A DNA stretch of 32,950 bases, taken from positions 1-32,950 of the forward strand of contig NZ_OAOQ01000027.1 in assembly GCF_900207575.1 (NCBI RefSeq). Direction: 5' to 3'. Below, piece by piece: positions 14,224 to 22,976 of this stretch. Each line of letters begins with the position of its first letter. The first letter of the stretch is position 1. Below the pieces are notes generated by a model. The model saw only the letters and a list, made by a program, of their open reading frames with translations. It ran no database searches and was not told the origin of the DNA. The position numbers were made by a program, and so were the translations under genes. Source of the DNA: Cereibacter ovatus (GTDB lineage Bacteria; Pseudomonadota; Alphaproteobacteria; Rhodobacterales; Rhodobacteraceae).

Positions 14224-14889
14224 ATGAGCACCCTGCCCTCTCCCCGCATCGCCCTTGTCACCGGAGCCTCGCGCGGGCTGGGAACCGCGATCGCCGAAGA
14301 GCTGGCGGTTCAGGGCTGGCATGTCGTGGCGGTTGCCCGCACCACCGGCGGGCTGGAAGACCTTGACGACCGCGTGAAGGGGCGCCGCCCGGGCGCCGAG
14401 CCGACAACGCTGGCCCCGATGGATATCACCAGCGACGATGCGATGCGCCATCTGTGCCGGTCGATCTTCGACCGCTGGGGGGCGGTGCATCTTTGGGTTC
14501 ATGCCGCGATCCATGCCGCGCCGCTGTGCCCGGCCGGGCATCTGGAACCCAAGGACTGGGACAAGTCAATCGCCACCAATGTCCGCGCCACCGGCATGCT
14601 GATCCCGATGGTCGAGCCGCTGTTGCGTGCCGGCCAAGGCACTGCGCTGTTCTTCGACGACCCGCGCGGGGGCGAGCCGTTCTTCGGGGCCTATGGCGCA
14701 ACCAAGGCGGCGCAGATCGCGCTTGTGCGAAGCTGGCAGGCCGAGACGCAGAAGATCGGCCCGCGCGTGGTGATCGAGACGCCGAACCCGATGCCCACCG
14801 CCACCCGCGGCCGCTTTTTCCCCGGCGAGGATCGCGATGCGCTGACCGACATCCGCACCGAGGCCGAGCGTATCCTTGCCCTGCTGTAA
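14224..14889 (+). CDS. SDR-family protein with unusual active site
   Basis: This 221-residue short-chain dehydrogenase/reductase-like protein has the NAD(P)-binding TGASRGLG motif (residues 15-22) and the YxxxK pair in GAYGATKAAQ. The usual NNAG motif is replaced by VHAAIHA, and the catalytic Ser expected about 13 residues before the Tyr is missing (FFDDPRGGEPFFGAY). The Arg after the first beta strand loop (VARTTGG) suggests NADP preference. It may bind a cofactor without classical dehydrogenase activity. It stands alone behind the rplI terminator, with AGAAGG 10 nt before ATG, and converges on malQ. Substrate unknown. Confidence 0.8.
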   Translation: MSTLPSPRIALVTGASRGLGTAIAEELAVQGWHVVAVARTTGGLEDLDDRVKGRRPGAEPTTLAPMDITSDDAMRHLCRSIFDRWGAVHLWVHAAIHAAPLCPAGHLEPKDWDKSIATNVRATGMLIPMVEPLLRAGQGTALFFDDPRGGEPFFGAYGATKAAQIALVRSWQAETQKIGPRVVIETPNPMPTATRGRFFPGEDRDALTDIRTEAERILALL

Positions 14890-14967
14890 CCGCGGGTAGG
14901 CCCGGCCCAGATCACGGCCGGTCGCAACCGGGTTCCCTCCGTGCCGGATTGGCGCGGGGGTGGCCCG

Positions 14968-16779
14968 TCATGGCGAAGCCCGCGGCCGTTCGGCGGCAAT
15001 CGCGCCCGTGATGTCGCGAAACAGGTCGGTGTCAGGCAACGCCGCCAGATCCACGCCCAGACGCCGGCGCCAGTTCGGGTGTTCCTCGACCGTCGAGGGC
15101 ACGTTGACGGGCGCGACCTCGCCGGCCAGATCCTCCAGCCGGACGGCAAACAGCCGCGAGGGTGCGCGGGCCAGATGGCGATGCACCGCCACCACCAGAT
15201 GCGCGGGCGGGTCGCCGGCGCCGATCCGATGCACGTCGTCCCACGGCATCAGACCCGCATGGCCCAGATCCTCCAGCAGTTGCCGCCGCTCGGTCCAGCG
15301 GAAATCGGCCTGATGGCGGGCGGCCTCGTCCGAGATCAGGTGAAAATCGCACCGGATCGTCACGTCATCCCCGCGCCACCAGCCGCGGAAGGTGGGCAGA
15401 TCGTGGGTCGACAGGCAGACCAGCGCCTCGCGCGGGTAGTGACAGGGCGCGATATAGCCGTGGTCGTGCCGTTCGAACAACAGGATGCGGTAGGACAGGA
15501 TGTTCATCGCTGCCATCACCTCGCGGAAGCCCGCCGGGACATTGCCCAGATCCTCGCCGATGATCAGGGTGCGGTTCTCTTGCGAGGCTTCGGCCAGACG
15601 GCGCAGCATATCCTCGACCGGATAGCGGACATAGGTTCCCTGCGGCGCCCCCATGCCTTCGGGGATCAGGAACAACTGCCAGACCCCCATCGCGTGATCG
15701 ATCCGCAGGGCACCCGCACGCCGCGTCGCATCCTGCATCAGCGCCCCGAAAGGCGCGGCCCTCAGCGCCGCCAGCTTGACCGGCGACAGCGGCGCCAGCC
15801 CCCAGTCCTGCCCCTGCGCGTTGAACCAGTCCGGGCAGGCGCCGATCTTCACCCCCGGCACCACCAGTTCCGGGTCCGACCATGTGCCAGAGCCGTCCGG
15901 CGCCTCGCCCACGGCGAAATCCAGGTATAGCCCGATCTTCATCCCTGCCGCGCGACAGGCATCGCGGGCCTCGGCCAACTGGCGGTCGGCAAGCCATTGC
16001 AGCCAAAGATGAAACTCGACCTCGGCGGCCTCGGCCTGCGCAAAGGCGCGGACCTCGGGGCTGTCGGCATCGTGGAAGGCCGCAGGCCAGCCGCGCCAAC
16101 CCGCGCCATGGCCCTCGGCCACCATCCGGGCCGAGATCACCTCGAACAGGGCATGCCGGTGCAAAAGCGCGCCGCCCCCGTCGCGGAAGCGGGCGAAGGC
16201 GGCCGGATCGCCCGGGTCGGCCGCCCAGATCGCCCGCAGCGCCGCCAGTTTCGCGGCAGCCACCGCCGGATAATCCACCAGATCGGTGTCGCGCAGCGCC
16301 TGAAGCCCGGCCGGCGCCAGCCCCGGATGAAAGCCGGGCACCCGGTCCACCGCAATGTAAAGCGGGTTCAGGAACCGGCGGTTCGACGGCGAGAACGGGC
16401 TTGTATGCGCCGGATTTGCCAGAAACAGCGCATGAAGCGGGTTCAGCCCGATGAAATCCGCCCCCGCCGCGCCCGTGATCCGGGCCAGATCGCAAAGATC
16501 GGCAAAATCCCCGATCCCCCAGTTCCGCGCCGAGCGGATCTGATAAAGCTGGGCCGCCACGCCCCAAAGCCGCATCTCGCCCTCGGGCATGAAGCAGGCC
16601 ACACCTTCGGGCGCCCGCAACACCGGCAGCGATACCCCCTCGCCGTCATCCGCGACGCCGAACGCGTCCAGCAGATGGCGCAGCGTCTGCTGCGGCGGCC
16701 GGATGAACTCGCCCCCCAGCGCGTGATAGCTGGGCTGAATGGCGAAGCGCGCCGCCCGGTCTTCGATGGTGTCGGTCAT
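14968..16779 (-). CDS. malQ: 4-alpha-glucanotransferase (amylomaltase)
   Basis: This GH77 enzyme transfers alpha-1,4-glucan segments in maltodextrin/glycogen turnover in the cytoplasm. The 603-residue protein shows RSARNWGIGDFADL, IGLNPLHALF, SPFSPSNRRFLNPLYI, the nucleophile Asp in ALRIDHAMGV, the acid/base Glu in LIIGEDLGNVP and the transition-state residues in CLSTHDLPTFRGWW. ATG 16777-16779 follows CAGGAGC and overlaps an upstream TGA in an ATGA fashion, the mark of a former upstream partner gene ending VPVTLQEPA. In related genomes malQ lies with glg/tre genes; here only a decayed maltokinase fragment remains upstream, so the operon has been broken. It converges with the SDR gene. Confidence 0.95.
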   Translation of the reverse strand: MTDTIEDRAARFAIQPSYHALGGEFIRPPQQTLRHLLDAFGVADDGEGVSLPVLRAPEGVACFMPEGEMRLWGVAAQLYQIRSARNWGIGDFADLCDLARITGAAGADFIGLNPLHALFLANPAHTSPFSPSNRRFLNPLYIAVDRVPGFHPGLAPAGLQALRDTDLVDYPAVAAAKLAALRAIWAADPGDPAAFARFRDGGGALLHRHALFEVISARMVAEGHGAGWRGWPAAFHDADSPEVRAFAQAEAAEVEFHLWLQWLADRQLAEARDACRAAGMKIGLYLDFAVGEAPDGSGTWSDPELVVPGVKIGACPDWFNAQGQDWGLAPLSPVKLAALRAAPFGALMQDATRRAGALRIDHAMGVWQLFLIPEGMGAPQGTYVRYPVEDMLRRLAEASQENRTLIIGEDLGNVPAGFREVMAAMNILSYRILLFERHDHGYIAPCHYPREALVCLSTHDLPTFRGWWRGDDVTIRCDFHLISDEAARHQADFRWTERRQLLEDLGHAGLMPWDDVHRIGAGDPPAHLVVAVHRHLARAPSRLFAVRLEDLAGEVAPVNVPSTVEEHPNWRRRLGVDLAALPDTDLFRDITGAIAAERPRASP

Positions 16780-16982
16780 GCTGGCTCCTGAAGCGTCACC
16801 GGCACCGGACGGGCGGCGGCGGACCGCCGGGCGCGGCACCCGATGCACCATGGATCACACGAGCCCCGCCGCCGGCAAGGGCTGCGCAGATGCGTCAGGG
16901 CCGGCGCAAAGCCGCAGCAACCCGGGATGACAGGCCGAACGCCAAGAACGTGCCCTCCCCCGTGCGCCCAAGATGGCAGGCG

Positions 16983-17399
16983 TCACTCTGACGCGATCGC
17001 CAGCAGATCAAGCGGGCAGCGCAACGGGATCGTCACCCATTCCGGCCGGCTGCCCAAGTCGTGAGAGATTTCGTAAACCGCTTGCTGCACAAGGAAAAGC
17101 CGCGCGCAGCCCGGGATCTTCGGGCTGGTTCGCAAGTCCCCCGGCATGGGCGTCATGGCCGGCAAGAACGTCTGCGACCACCGACCGCCACGCCTTGGCC
17201 TGCGCAAGGGTCTGCTGACCTGCCGGGCCGAACATTTCGTCATGGCGCACCAGCCCCCCGCGATCGCATGATCGAACGAACGCAGCATCCCCGCCACATC
17301 GCACAAGGGCAAGAATTTCGCCCGCAGTTCCGCCAGCGTGCGGCGCGGCTCGCCTTCGAAGTCGATGATCGCCACATCGTCCTGCGCCCGCAACACCTG
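16983..17399 (-). pseudogene. Maltokinase / TreS C-terminal fragment, frameshifted
   Basis: Read on the minus strand, VLRAQDDVAIIDFEGEPRRT then LAELRAKFLPLCDVAGMLRS and FDHA match the C-terminal part of maltokinases, often fused to trehalose synthase (expected consensus G-Q-V-L...IIDFEGEP...SPLRDVAGMLRSF). The middle (LAQAKAWRSVVADVLAGHDA) is in the neighbouring frame, and LFLVQQAVYEISHDLGSRPE-WVTIPL returns to the first frame. The shifts lie near a C6 run at 17254-17259 and an A4 run at about 17095-17098. Everything before the IIDFEGEP segment is replaced by transposase sequence. The gene is dead; it once belonged to a trehalose/maltose-to-glycogen operon with malQ. Confidence 0.75.
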
Positions 17400-17448
17400 T
17401 CTGAGCGGCCGCTTGAACAGCACCTTGATCGACAGGCAAAACCGGATC
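17397..17448 (-). pseudogene. IS5-type transposase fragment, distal piece
   Basis: The minus strand reads IRFCLSIKVLFKRPLRQ, the stretch that follows the N-terminal PPVF region in IS5-type transposases. It continues the fragment at 19980-20158 across the IS21 insertion and then passes directly into the maltokinase remnant at a shared Gln codon. The rest of the transposase is deleted, so an IS5-linked deletion removed the maltokinase N-terminus and the transposase C-terminus together. Confidence 0.7.
17442..17448. repeat. IS21 target-site duplication, left copy
   Basis: CCGGATC, repeated at 19980-19986. On the minus strand it lies within the codons for T-I-R-F of the interrupted IS5-type transposase, which verifies the duplication by reading frame. 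Confidence 0.8.
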
Positions 17449-17534
17449 TCATGTTGATTTCCACCCAGAACTGAGTCGGGTTTTTCATCGAGAAGTGAGC
17501 CACTTCTGACTATGGATATCGGTTCATGCTGGGG

Positions 17535-18359
17535 TCAAGGCAGGTTTGTCTCCTTCTTTTTCCGTGCTGTGGCGGCTGAACTGGCCTTGAAGCGGAAGCT
17601 GTCGTTTCCGGTCTCGAGGATGTGGCAGCGGTGGGTGAGGCGGTCGAGCAAGGCGGTGGTCATCTTTGCATCTCCGAAGACCGTGGCCCATTCGCTGAAG
17701 CTCAGGTTTGTGGTGATGACGACGCTGGTGCGTTCGTAAAGCTTGCTCAGCAGGTGGAAGAGCAGCGCCCCACCCGAGGCGCTGAAGGGCAGGTATCCCA
17801 GTTCGTCGAGGACCACCAAGTCGGGCTTGGTCAGCCCTTCTGCGATCTGGCCGGCCTTGCCCTTGGCCTTTTCCTGTTCGAGAGCGTTGACCCGCTCGAT
17901 CGTCGAGAAGAAACGGACCTTCCGGCGATGATGCTCGATGGCCTGGATGCCGAGGGCGGTGGCGACATGGGTCTTGCCGGTTCCCGGACCGCCGATCAGC
18001 CCGATGTTCTGCGCGCCATCCATGAACTCGCAGCGATACAGGGTCCTGACAGTGGCCTCGTTGATCTCGCTGGCAGCGAAGTCGAAGCCCGCGAGATCCT
18101 TGCAGGCCGGGGTGAGGAGGATGAGGAAACTCTCTGGTGGAGAGTTTCCCCGACGAACGGCGGCCTTCATGTGACAGGCGATGGAACGGACCTCGCGTTC
18201 GGCCTGTTCGGCCTTCAGCCGTTGCGACAGGATCGGGAGGACCGCCTCAAAGGCCGGTACTCCCTGCTCGATCAGATCAGTGACGGCCTGGGCCAGGCCA
18301 TACATCTTCCGGCTGCGAAGCATGATGACGAGGGCGCCGCTGGCGGGATCATGACGCAT
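17535..18359 (-). CDS. istB: IstB ATPase, transposition helper
   Basis: IstB is the AAA+ ATPase that helps the IstA transposase and selects the target. The 274-residue chain from ATG 18357-18359 (GGAGG just upstream) has Walker [17 protein letters not shown], Walker [18 protein letters not shown], and the family C-terminus [20 protein letters not shown]. Length is normal and the frame is intact. The start overlaps the original end of istA (ATGCGTCATGA), the usual coupling in IS21 elements. Longer upstream starts run through the old istA 3' end in another frame and are unlikely. Confidence 0.92.
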   Translation of the reverse strand: MRHDPASGALVIMLRSRKMYGLAQAVTDLIEQGVPAFEAVLPILSQRLKAEQAEREVRSIACHMKAAVRRGNSPPESFLILLTPACKDLAGFDFAASEINEATVRTLYRCEFMDGAQNIGLIGGPGTGKTHVATALGIQAIEHHRRKVRFFSTIERVNALEQEKAKGKAGQIAEGLTKPDLVVLDELGYLPFSASGGALLFHLLSKLYERTSVVITTNLSFSEWATVFGDAKMTTALLDRLTHRCHILETGNDSFRFKASSAATARKKKETNLP

Positions 18360-19879
18360 GGCGGCCTCCGGTAATCTGGCTGCGCAGGCCGTCATAGCGC
18401 TCGACATTGGCCTTGTACGGCGCAGGATCAGGGCCTGCGGGGTGTCCAGTGGGGGCCCACCGATCACCTTGCCGTCGACCAGTCGGTGCGAGCCGGGTTC
18501 AGCACATGGGTCTTGGTTGGCACGCCCTCTGCAAGGGCCAACTCCACGGCGATGAGCACCGCCTGTTCGTCGTGCTGGAGAACCAGAGCGAGGATGTCTG
18601 CCATCTCGCGATCACCGCCGGGCTTGCGCAGCATGTGATCCTGCAACTGCCGGAAGGCAGTTGGTCATTCTGCGAAGGGCGCGCCATTCCGAAGCGCCCC
18701 GGGCTTGCGCTGAACGACAGCCAGATAATGTCGCCAGTCGTAGATCGTCCGCGGTGGCAGGTGGTGGCTGCGTTCGATGATCCGCGGATGCTCGCACAGG
18801 ATGTTGCCCTCCGCCGCCACGACCAGCCGGTCGGGATGGATCCGCAAGCTGACCGGTCGGTTCGCAAAGGATGCCGGAACGCTGTAGCGATTGCGCTCGA
18901 AGCTGATCAGGCAGGTGGGCGAGACACGCTTGCTCAACTCGATGAATCCGTCAAAGGCGACGGGCAAGGGCATCAGGGCGGACTGCTCTTCGGCCCAGAC
19001 ATCGGCGATTGTGCCGAGCAGCGTGCCATGGGCCGTCTCGCGCCACAGTGCGACGCAGCGCCGTTCCAGCCAGACGTTCAGCGCGGCGATATCAGGGAAG
19101 TCCGGCATGCCTTGCAGCATCTGGTGGCGGGAATCCCGGACGTTCTTCTTGACCTGGCCGTTCTCCCAGCCTGCGGCCGGAGTGCAAAAGTCGGGCTCGA
19201 AGACATAGTGGTTCGTCATGGCCAGGAAGCGGATGTTGACCTGCCGTTCCTTGCCACGGCCGACACGATCTGCCGCCGTGCGCATATTGTCGTAGATCCC
19301 GCGCCCGGGCACGCCGCCGAAGACCCGGAACCCGTGCCAGTGCGCGTCGAACAGCATCTCGTGGGTCTGCAAGGGATAGGCTCGCAGCAAGAAGGTCCGG
19401 CTGTGCGCCAGCTTGATATGGGCGACCTGCAGCTTCCTGCGCTCACCGCCCAGAACCGCAAAGTCCTCGCTCCAGTCGAACTGGAAGGCTTCGCCCGGGC
19501 GGAAAGACAGCGGAACAAAGGTGCCGCGTCCCGTGGTCTGTTGGTCGCGCTGGCGATCCGCTCGCCACCTCCGCGCGAAGGCTGCCACACGACCATAGGA
19601 ACCGGTGAAGCCGAGCGTCACAAGATCGGCGTGCAACTGCTTCAGCGTCCGCCGCTGCTTGCGTGCCTTCCCGGCCTCGGTCTTCAGCCAGCCGGCCAGC
19701 TTGTCGGCAAAGGCGTCAAGCTTGCTCGTCCGTTCCGCTGTGGCAAACTGCGGCGCGATCGTGCCAGCCGCCAGATGCTTGGTCACGGTATTGCGCGACA
19801 GGCCCGTCCGCCGGGCAATCTCCCGGATCGACAGCTTCTGCCGCAAGTGCATGCGTCGGATGATGTTCAAAAGCCCCAT
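18360..19879 (-). pseudogene. istA: istA transposase, broken at the C-terminus
   Basis: From ATG 19877-19879 the frame encodes 404 residues up to a TGA at 18665-18667. The part present has the N-terminal HTH (SIREIARRTGLSRNTVTKHL) and a DDE core: Asp in AFQFDWSEDFAVL, Asp in GIYDNMRTAADR, Glu in TPAAGWENGQVKKNV. After the TGA the same frame continues with clear IstA sequence ([40 protein letters not shown]), then passes through at least two frameshifts ([14 protein letters not shown] in one frame, [20 protein letters not shown] in another) to the expected end overlapping istB. The intact protein would have been near 505 residues. Several lesions argue for genuine decay. Confidence 0.85.
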
Positions 19880-19979
19880 GTGGACCCCCGCCGCTCTCCG
19901 CTTCGGGGAAGGTTCACAGGGCTCAATTCTCAGTGGAAATTACGCGCCTACCCGGTTCAGTTCTGGATGGAAATCAACA

Positions 19980-20217
19980 CCGGATCGTCGCATTCAAGAA
20001 CACCGGCGGGCGTCCAGACCGGCCCTCATGCGGCACGTGCCAGACCATCTCCTTGTCCAGCCAGATCAGCAACGACCCGCGCTTGCGCAGCGCAGCGTGG
20101 CAGGCGGACCGGTTCGTCGTGCGGTAACGGGTGGGAATGGGCTTACTCAGGCAACACGCCTGACCGATTGAATTCGAGAGATGAACCCTTCACGGCAAAG
20201 AGGTCTGCAACAATGCC
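19980..20217 (-). pseudogene. IS5-type transposase remnant, N-terminal piece and IS end
   Basis: The minus strand from about 20158 reads SKPIPTRYRTTNRSACHAAL, RKRGSLLIWLDKEMVW and GRSGRPPVFLNATIR, the N-terminus of an IS5-family transposase. The start codon is now CTG instead of ATG, and the frame is cut by the IS21 element at 19979. Upstream bases to about 20217 resemble the terminal region of the IS5 copy at 1-150 (GATGAACCCTTCACG, GCAACAATGCC). It joins with 17397-17448 to form one interrupted fragment. Confidence 0.75.
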
Positions 20218-20334
20218 GCGGCGCCGTGACCAGGGTGATCGGCATTTTAGACATCACAAAGCCAAAGTTAGGGGATCCTTAGCGGTTGGCGGGCCAAATC
20301 GGTCGGAACGAACCACCAGATCAGGCCCCGACTC

Positions 20335-20664
20335 ATGCGCCCAGACACCGTCCTTGTCGTCCTTCCCGAACGGGCCGGCCTGCCCGAGGCGGGTCCGCTT
20401 GCTGCCGACCTCGCCCGCGCGCTTGCCGACTCTCGTCCCGTCCGGGTCGAAACCACCGCTACAAAAGAAATCGGCCTTCCGATCCTGCAACTGCTTGTGG
20501 CAGCCCACCGCGAAGCCGCAGGCCAGGGGACCCGGCTTGAAGTGACGGTCGCGGCAGGGTCCGCGCTTGCCAGAAGCCTCGACGCCCACGCCATGACCGC
20601 CGCCGGACTGCGGATCGAAGCCGGCCTGTGGACTGGGCTCTCCACGTCGGGGGCCGCGGCATGA
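20335..20664 (+). CDS. STAS-domain protein, chemotaxis cluster
   Basis: This 109-residue protein has the beta-alpha pattern of STAS/MlaB-type domains: VLVVLPERAGLPEAGPLAAD, the core strand VRVETTATKEIGLPILQLLV and a final helix pair. The Ser that is phosphorylated in anti-sigma antagonists is not present at the expected place (EIGLPILQLL), so classical partner switching is unlikely. Its stop overlaps the following cheY start in ATGA, so the two are co-produced. The same STAS-CheY pairing recurs at 27979-28622. No strong ribosome binding site is seen before ATG 20335; a leader of about 115 bp separates it from IS debris. Confidence 0.7.
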   Translation: MRPDTVLVVLPERAGLPEAGPLAADLARALADSRPVRVETTATKEIGLPILQLLVAAHREAAGQGTRLEVTVAAGSALARSLDAHAMTAAGLRIEAGLWTGLSTSGAAA

Positions 20665-21029
20665 GCAAGACAATCCTTGCGGTGGACGATTCCCCCTCGG
20701 TGCGCCAGATGGTGCGCCTGACGTTGGTTGGCGCCGGCTATACGGTGGTCGAGGCGGTGGATGGACAGGATGCGCTGGAAAAGGCCACAGCGCACCGCTT
20801 CGATGCGATTCTGACCGATCAGAACATGCCCCGACTGGACGGGATCGGCTTCATCCGCCAGTTCCGCACGCTGCCCGAAGGCAAGGGCGTGCCGATCGTG
20901 TTTCTTTCGACCGAATCGCAGGACACGCTGAAGGCGCAGGCAAAGGAAGCCGGAGCCATCGGCTGGATGATCAAGCCGTTCGATCAGGCACAGCTGCTGG
21001 CTGTCGTCAAAAAGGTGGCCGGCGCCTGA
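20661..21029 (+). CDS. cheY: CheY-like single-domain response regulator (first copy)
   Basis: This 122-residue receiver domain has acidic pair DD at 9-10 (AVDDSPSVRQMV), phosphoacceptor Asp in ILTDQNMPRLDG (about 53), Thr in VFLSTESQD and Lys in WMIKPFDQAQ. It has no output domain and would be phosphorylated by CheA to act on the motor or as a phosphate sink. ATG 20661 overlaps the STAS stop. It resembles the copy at 28254 in length and sequence (about half of the residues agree by eye), implying duplication of a STAS-CheY module. Confidence 0.93.
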   Translation: MSKTILAVDDSPSVRQMVRLTLVGAGYTVVEAVDGQDALEKATAHRFDAILTDQNMPRLDGIGFIRQFRTLPEGKGVPIVFLSTESQDTLKAQAKEAGAIGWMIKPFDQAQLLAVVKKVAGA

Positions 21030-21152
21030 TCCCGCAGGGCGCCCTGCAACGATCCTGAACCTTCGTACCAAGGCGCCCGCCCCGGCGGTTCGCGCCTCGG
21101 CACTTCCACGTCGCGCGAGTCTGCGCGGCGACCGACAAAGGACATGGATTCC

Positions 21153-22868
21153 ATGAGACTGTCTATCAAGGTCAAGCTTGCCACCGCCTTTCTTCTGGTG
21201 CTGCTGGTGTCAAGCGCGGGACAGATCACCGCTTTGACCGACATGACGCGAATTCGTTCGGCGCTTGACGATCTGGTTCAGAACAAGTCGGCACAACTCA
21301 ACCTTGTGCATGAGATGGTGGCGCAGCAACTGCGCATCCAGCGCGAGGTGCGCAACTTCCTGCTGTCACGCACCAAGGACGAACGGGCTGCCATCGAACA
21401 GCGGCTGAAACTGGCGTCGGAAACGTCGGCCAGCTCGCTCGCACAACTTCGAGACATGGCAACCGGCAATACCGCGCTGCTGGACACTTTCGCCGAAAAG
21501 GAGGCCCGACTGGTCGACCTGAACACCAAGGCGATCAACATGGCGCGCATGGGCCTCGGTTACGAGGCGTTCAAGATCGTTATCAGTGATGGCCGGACCG
21601 ACTGGCTTGAGATGGAAGGTGCCCTGAACGCGATCCTGACCGAGAGGGTCAAGGATCTTGCGCAAGCTTCGCAGGCGGCCGAGAGGGAACAGGAAAATGC
21701 GCGCACCGTGATCCTTGTCTCGTTCGCGGCGAACCTGCTTCTCATCACTGCCGCTGCGGGCTGGATCATGGTCACGATTTCCAGGGGTCTTACCCGGGCA
21801 TTGTCGCTGTCGGAACGTGTTGCCCGCGGTGATCTGAGCCACACGGAACCATTGAACGGCAATGACGAGATCACAGATCTTCTACGCGCCCTCAATGCCA
21901 TGGTGGACCGGCTGCGTCTGGTCGTGTCCGACGTTGCGGCCTCGTCGCGCAATGTCGCCGCAGGCGCCGAAGAGATGTCCACCACCGCCGAGGAACTCAG
22001 CCGTGGCGCATCGGAACAGGCCGGATCGACGCTCGAAGCCTCTTCCTCAATGGAGGAGATGACGGCCAACATCCGGCAGGCCGCACAGGCCGCCTCGGAC
22101 ACCGAAGCGAAGGCGCGCAAGGCGGCCGCAGATGCACGCGACAGCGGCACGACCGTTATCGAGGCGGTGGACGCCGTCCGCACGATCTCGGAGAAGATCG
22201 GCGTCGTGCAAGAGATCGCGCGCCAGACCGACCTTCTGGCATTGAACGCCGCGGTCGAAGCCGCACGTGCCGGAGAGCATGGCCGCGGTTTCGCGGTGGT
22301 CGCAGCAGAAGTTCGCAAGCTGGCCGAAAGAAGCCAGACCGCCGCGTCCGAGATCTCGGTTCTGTCCGACAGCACTCTGCGCTCGGCTCAAGCGGCGGGG
22401 GGCAAACTGCAGAATCTGGTTCCGGATATCGAGGAAACCGCGCGACTGGTGCTCGATATCTCGACCGCCGCACAGGAACAGTCGGCCGGCGCAAGCCAGG
22501 TCAACACCGCAATCCAGCAGCTTGACCGGATCACACAGGTCAACAGTTCCGCCTCGGAACAGCTTTCCTCGACCGCCGGTCAGCTTGCCTCGCAGGCAGA
22601 GCAACTTCAGGATGCCATCGCCTTCTTTCAGGTTTCCGATCAGAGCAGCGGAAGCACCGCCGCCGAGTGGGAAGCCGCACGCACTGCGCCAGCCGAACTG
22701 CCGACTGTGACGCAGCCCCGTCAAAACGGTCCCGAGGTCCAGAAGGGTCGTTCCAAAATTTCACCCGCAACGAGAACCAGGGGTGGTTTCATCTTCGACC
22801 TCGCTTCCGGCCAGGACGATCTGGACGAAAGTTTCCAGCGCCGTGCCGCGCCGGAGCGCAATGAATGA
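21153..22868 (+). CDS. Methyl-accepting chemotaxis protein, 4-helix-bundle sensor
   Basis: This transmembrane chemoreceptor has about 571 residues. TM1 is at 8-30 ([16 protein letters not shown]), the periplasmic four-helix-bundle domain (4HB_MCP-like, rich in Q/E/R helices) at 31-184, TM2 at 185-208 ([20 protein letters not shown]), HAMP at about 209-262 ([20 protein letters not shown]), and the cytoplasmic signalling hairpin, whose tip reads [20 protein letters not shown] at about 354-373 followed by [18 protein letters not shown]. The start at ATG 21153 has AAAGGA 10 nt upstream; ATG 21144 is possible but has only 1-nt spacing. The C-terminus ([10 protein letters not shown]) lacks the CheR-tethering pentapeptide. 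Preceded by a 115-bp gap with palindrome GCAGGGCGCCCTGC (21034-21047). Confidence 0.93.
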   Translation: MRLSIKVKLATAFLLVLLVSSAGQITALTDMTRIRSALDDLVQNKSAQLNLVHEMVAQQLRIQREVRNFLLSRTKDERAAIEQRLKLASETSASSLAQLRDMATGNTALLDTFAEKEARLVDLNTKAINMARMGLGYEAFKIVISDGRTDWLEMEGALNAILTERVKDLAQASQAAEREQENARTVILVSFAANLLLITAAAGWIMVTISRGLTRALSLSERVARGDLSHTEPLNGNDEITDLLRALNAMVDRLRLVVSDVAASSRNVAAGAEEMSTTAEELSRGASEQAGSTLEASSSMEEMTANIRQAAQAASDTEAKARKAAADARDSGTTVIEAVDAVRTISEKIGVVQEIARQTDLLALNAAVEAARAGEHGRGFAVVAAEVRKLAERSQTAASEISVLSDSTLRSAQAAGGKLQNLVPDIEETARLVLDISTAAQEQSAGASQVNTAIQQLDRITQVNSSASEQLSSTAGQLASQAEQLQDAIAFFQVSDQSSGSTAAEWEAARTAPAELPTVTQPRQNGPEVQKGRSKISPATRTRGGFIFDLASGQDDLDESFQRRAAPERNE

Positions 22869-22976
22869 TGCCCTCCGTTGCACGCCGTTCAGGTCCATTC
22901 CCGGACCAGCAACGCTCCCCTCACCTGTCGGTCGCCCACAGACGGCGGATGTTCCCCATACAAAGCAGGTTCTGAC

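Larger units (their letters stand above)
17449..19979 (-). mobile_element. IS21-family insertion sequence (istA-istB), inactivated
   Basis: This element of about 2.53 kb has imperfect inverted ends: TGTTGATTTCCACCCAGAAC from 17452 and, read inwards from 19979, TGTTGATTTCCATCCAGAAC. It is flanked by the 7-bp direct repeat CCGGATC (17442-17448 and 19980-19986), which restores the interrupted IS5 transposase frame when one copy is removed. Three extra bases (TCA) lie outside the left TGTTGATT. It carries istA and istB in the usual order on the minus strand. istA has a nonsense codon and C-terminal frameshifts, so the copy is probably not self-mobile. Confidence 0.9.

Noticed and set aside
15365-16567. 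A 400-codon minus-strand frame inside malQ
   Set aside because: It is an alternative frame of malQ, which has all GH77 catalytic motifs; the Gly/Arg-rich product is a GC artefact.
16780-16930. End of an upstream glg-type gene overlapping malQ
   Set aside because: The frame ending VPVTLQEPA with an ATGA overlap is suggestive, but the residues before it do not resemble GlgX or GlgB convincingly, so it is mentioned only under malQ.
18407-20545. A 712-codon open frame on the plus strand across the IS21 element
   Set aside because: It is the antisense shadow of istA continuing into debris; the translated product has no domain and crosses the IS boundary.
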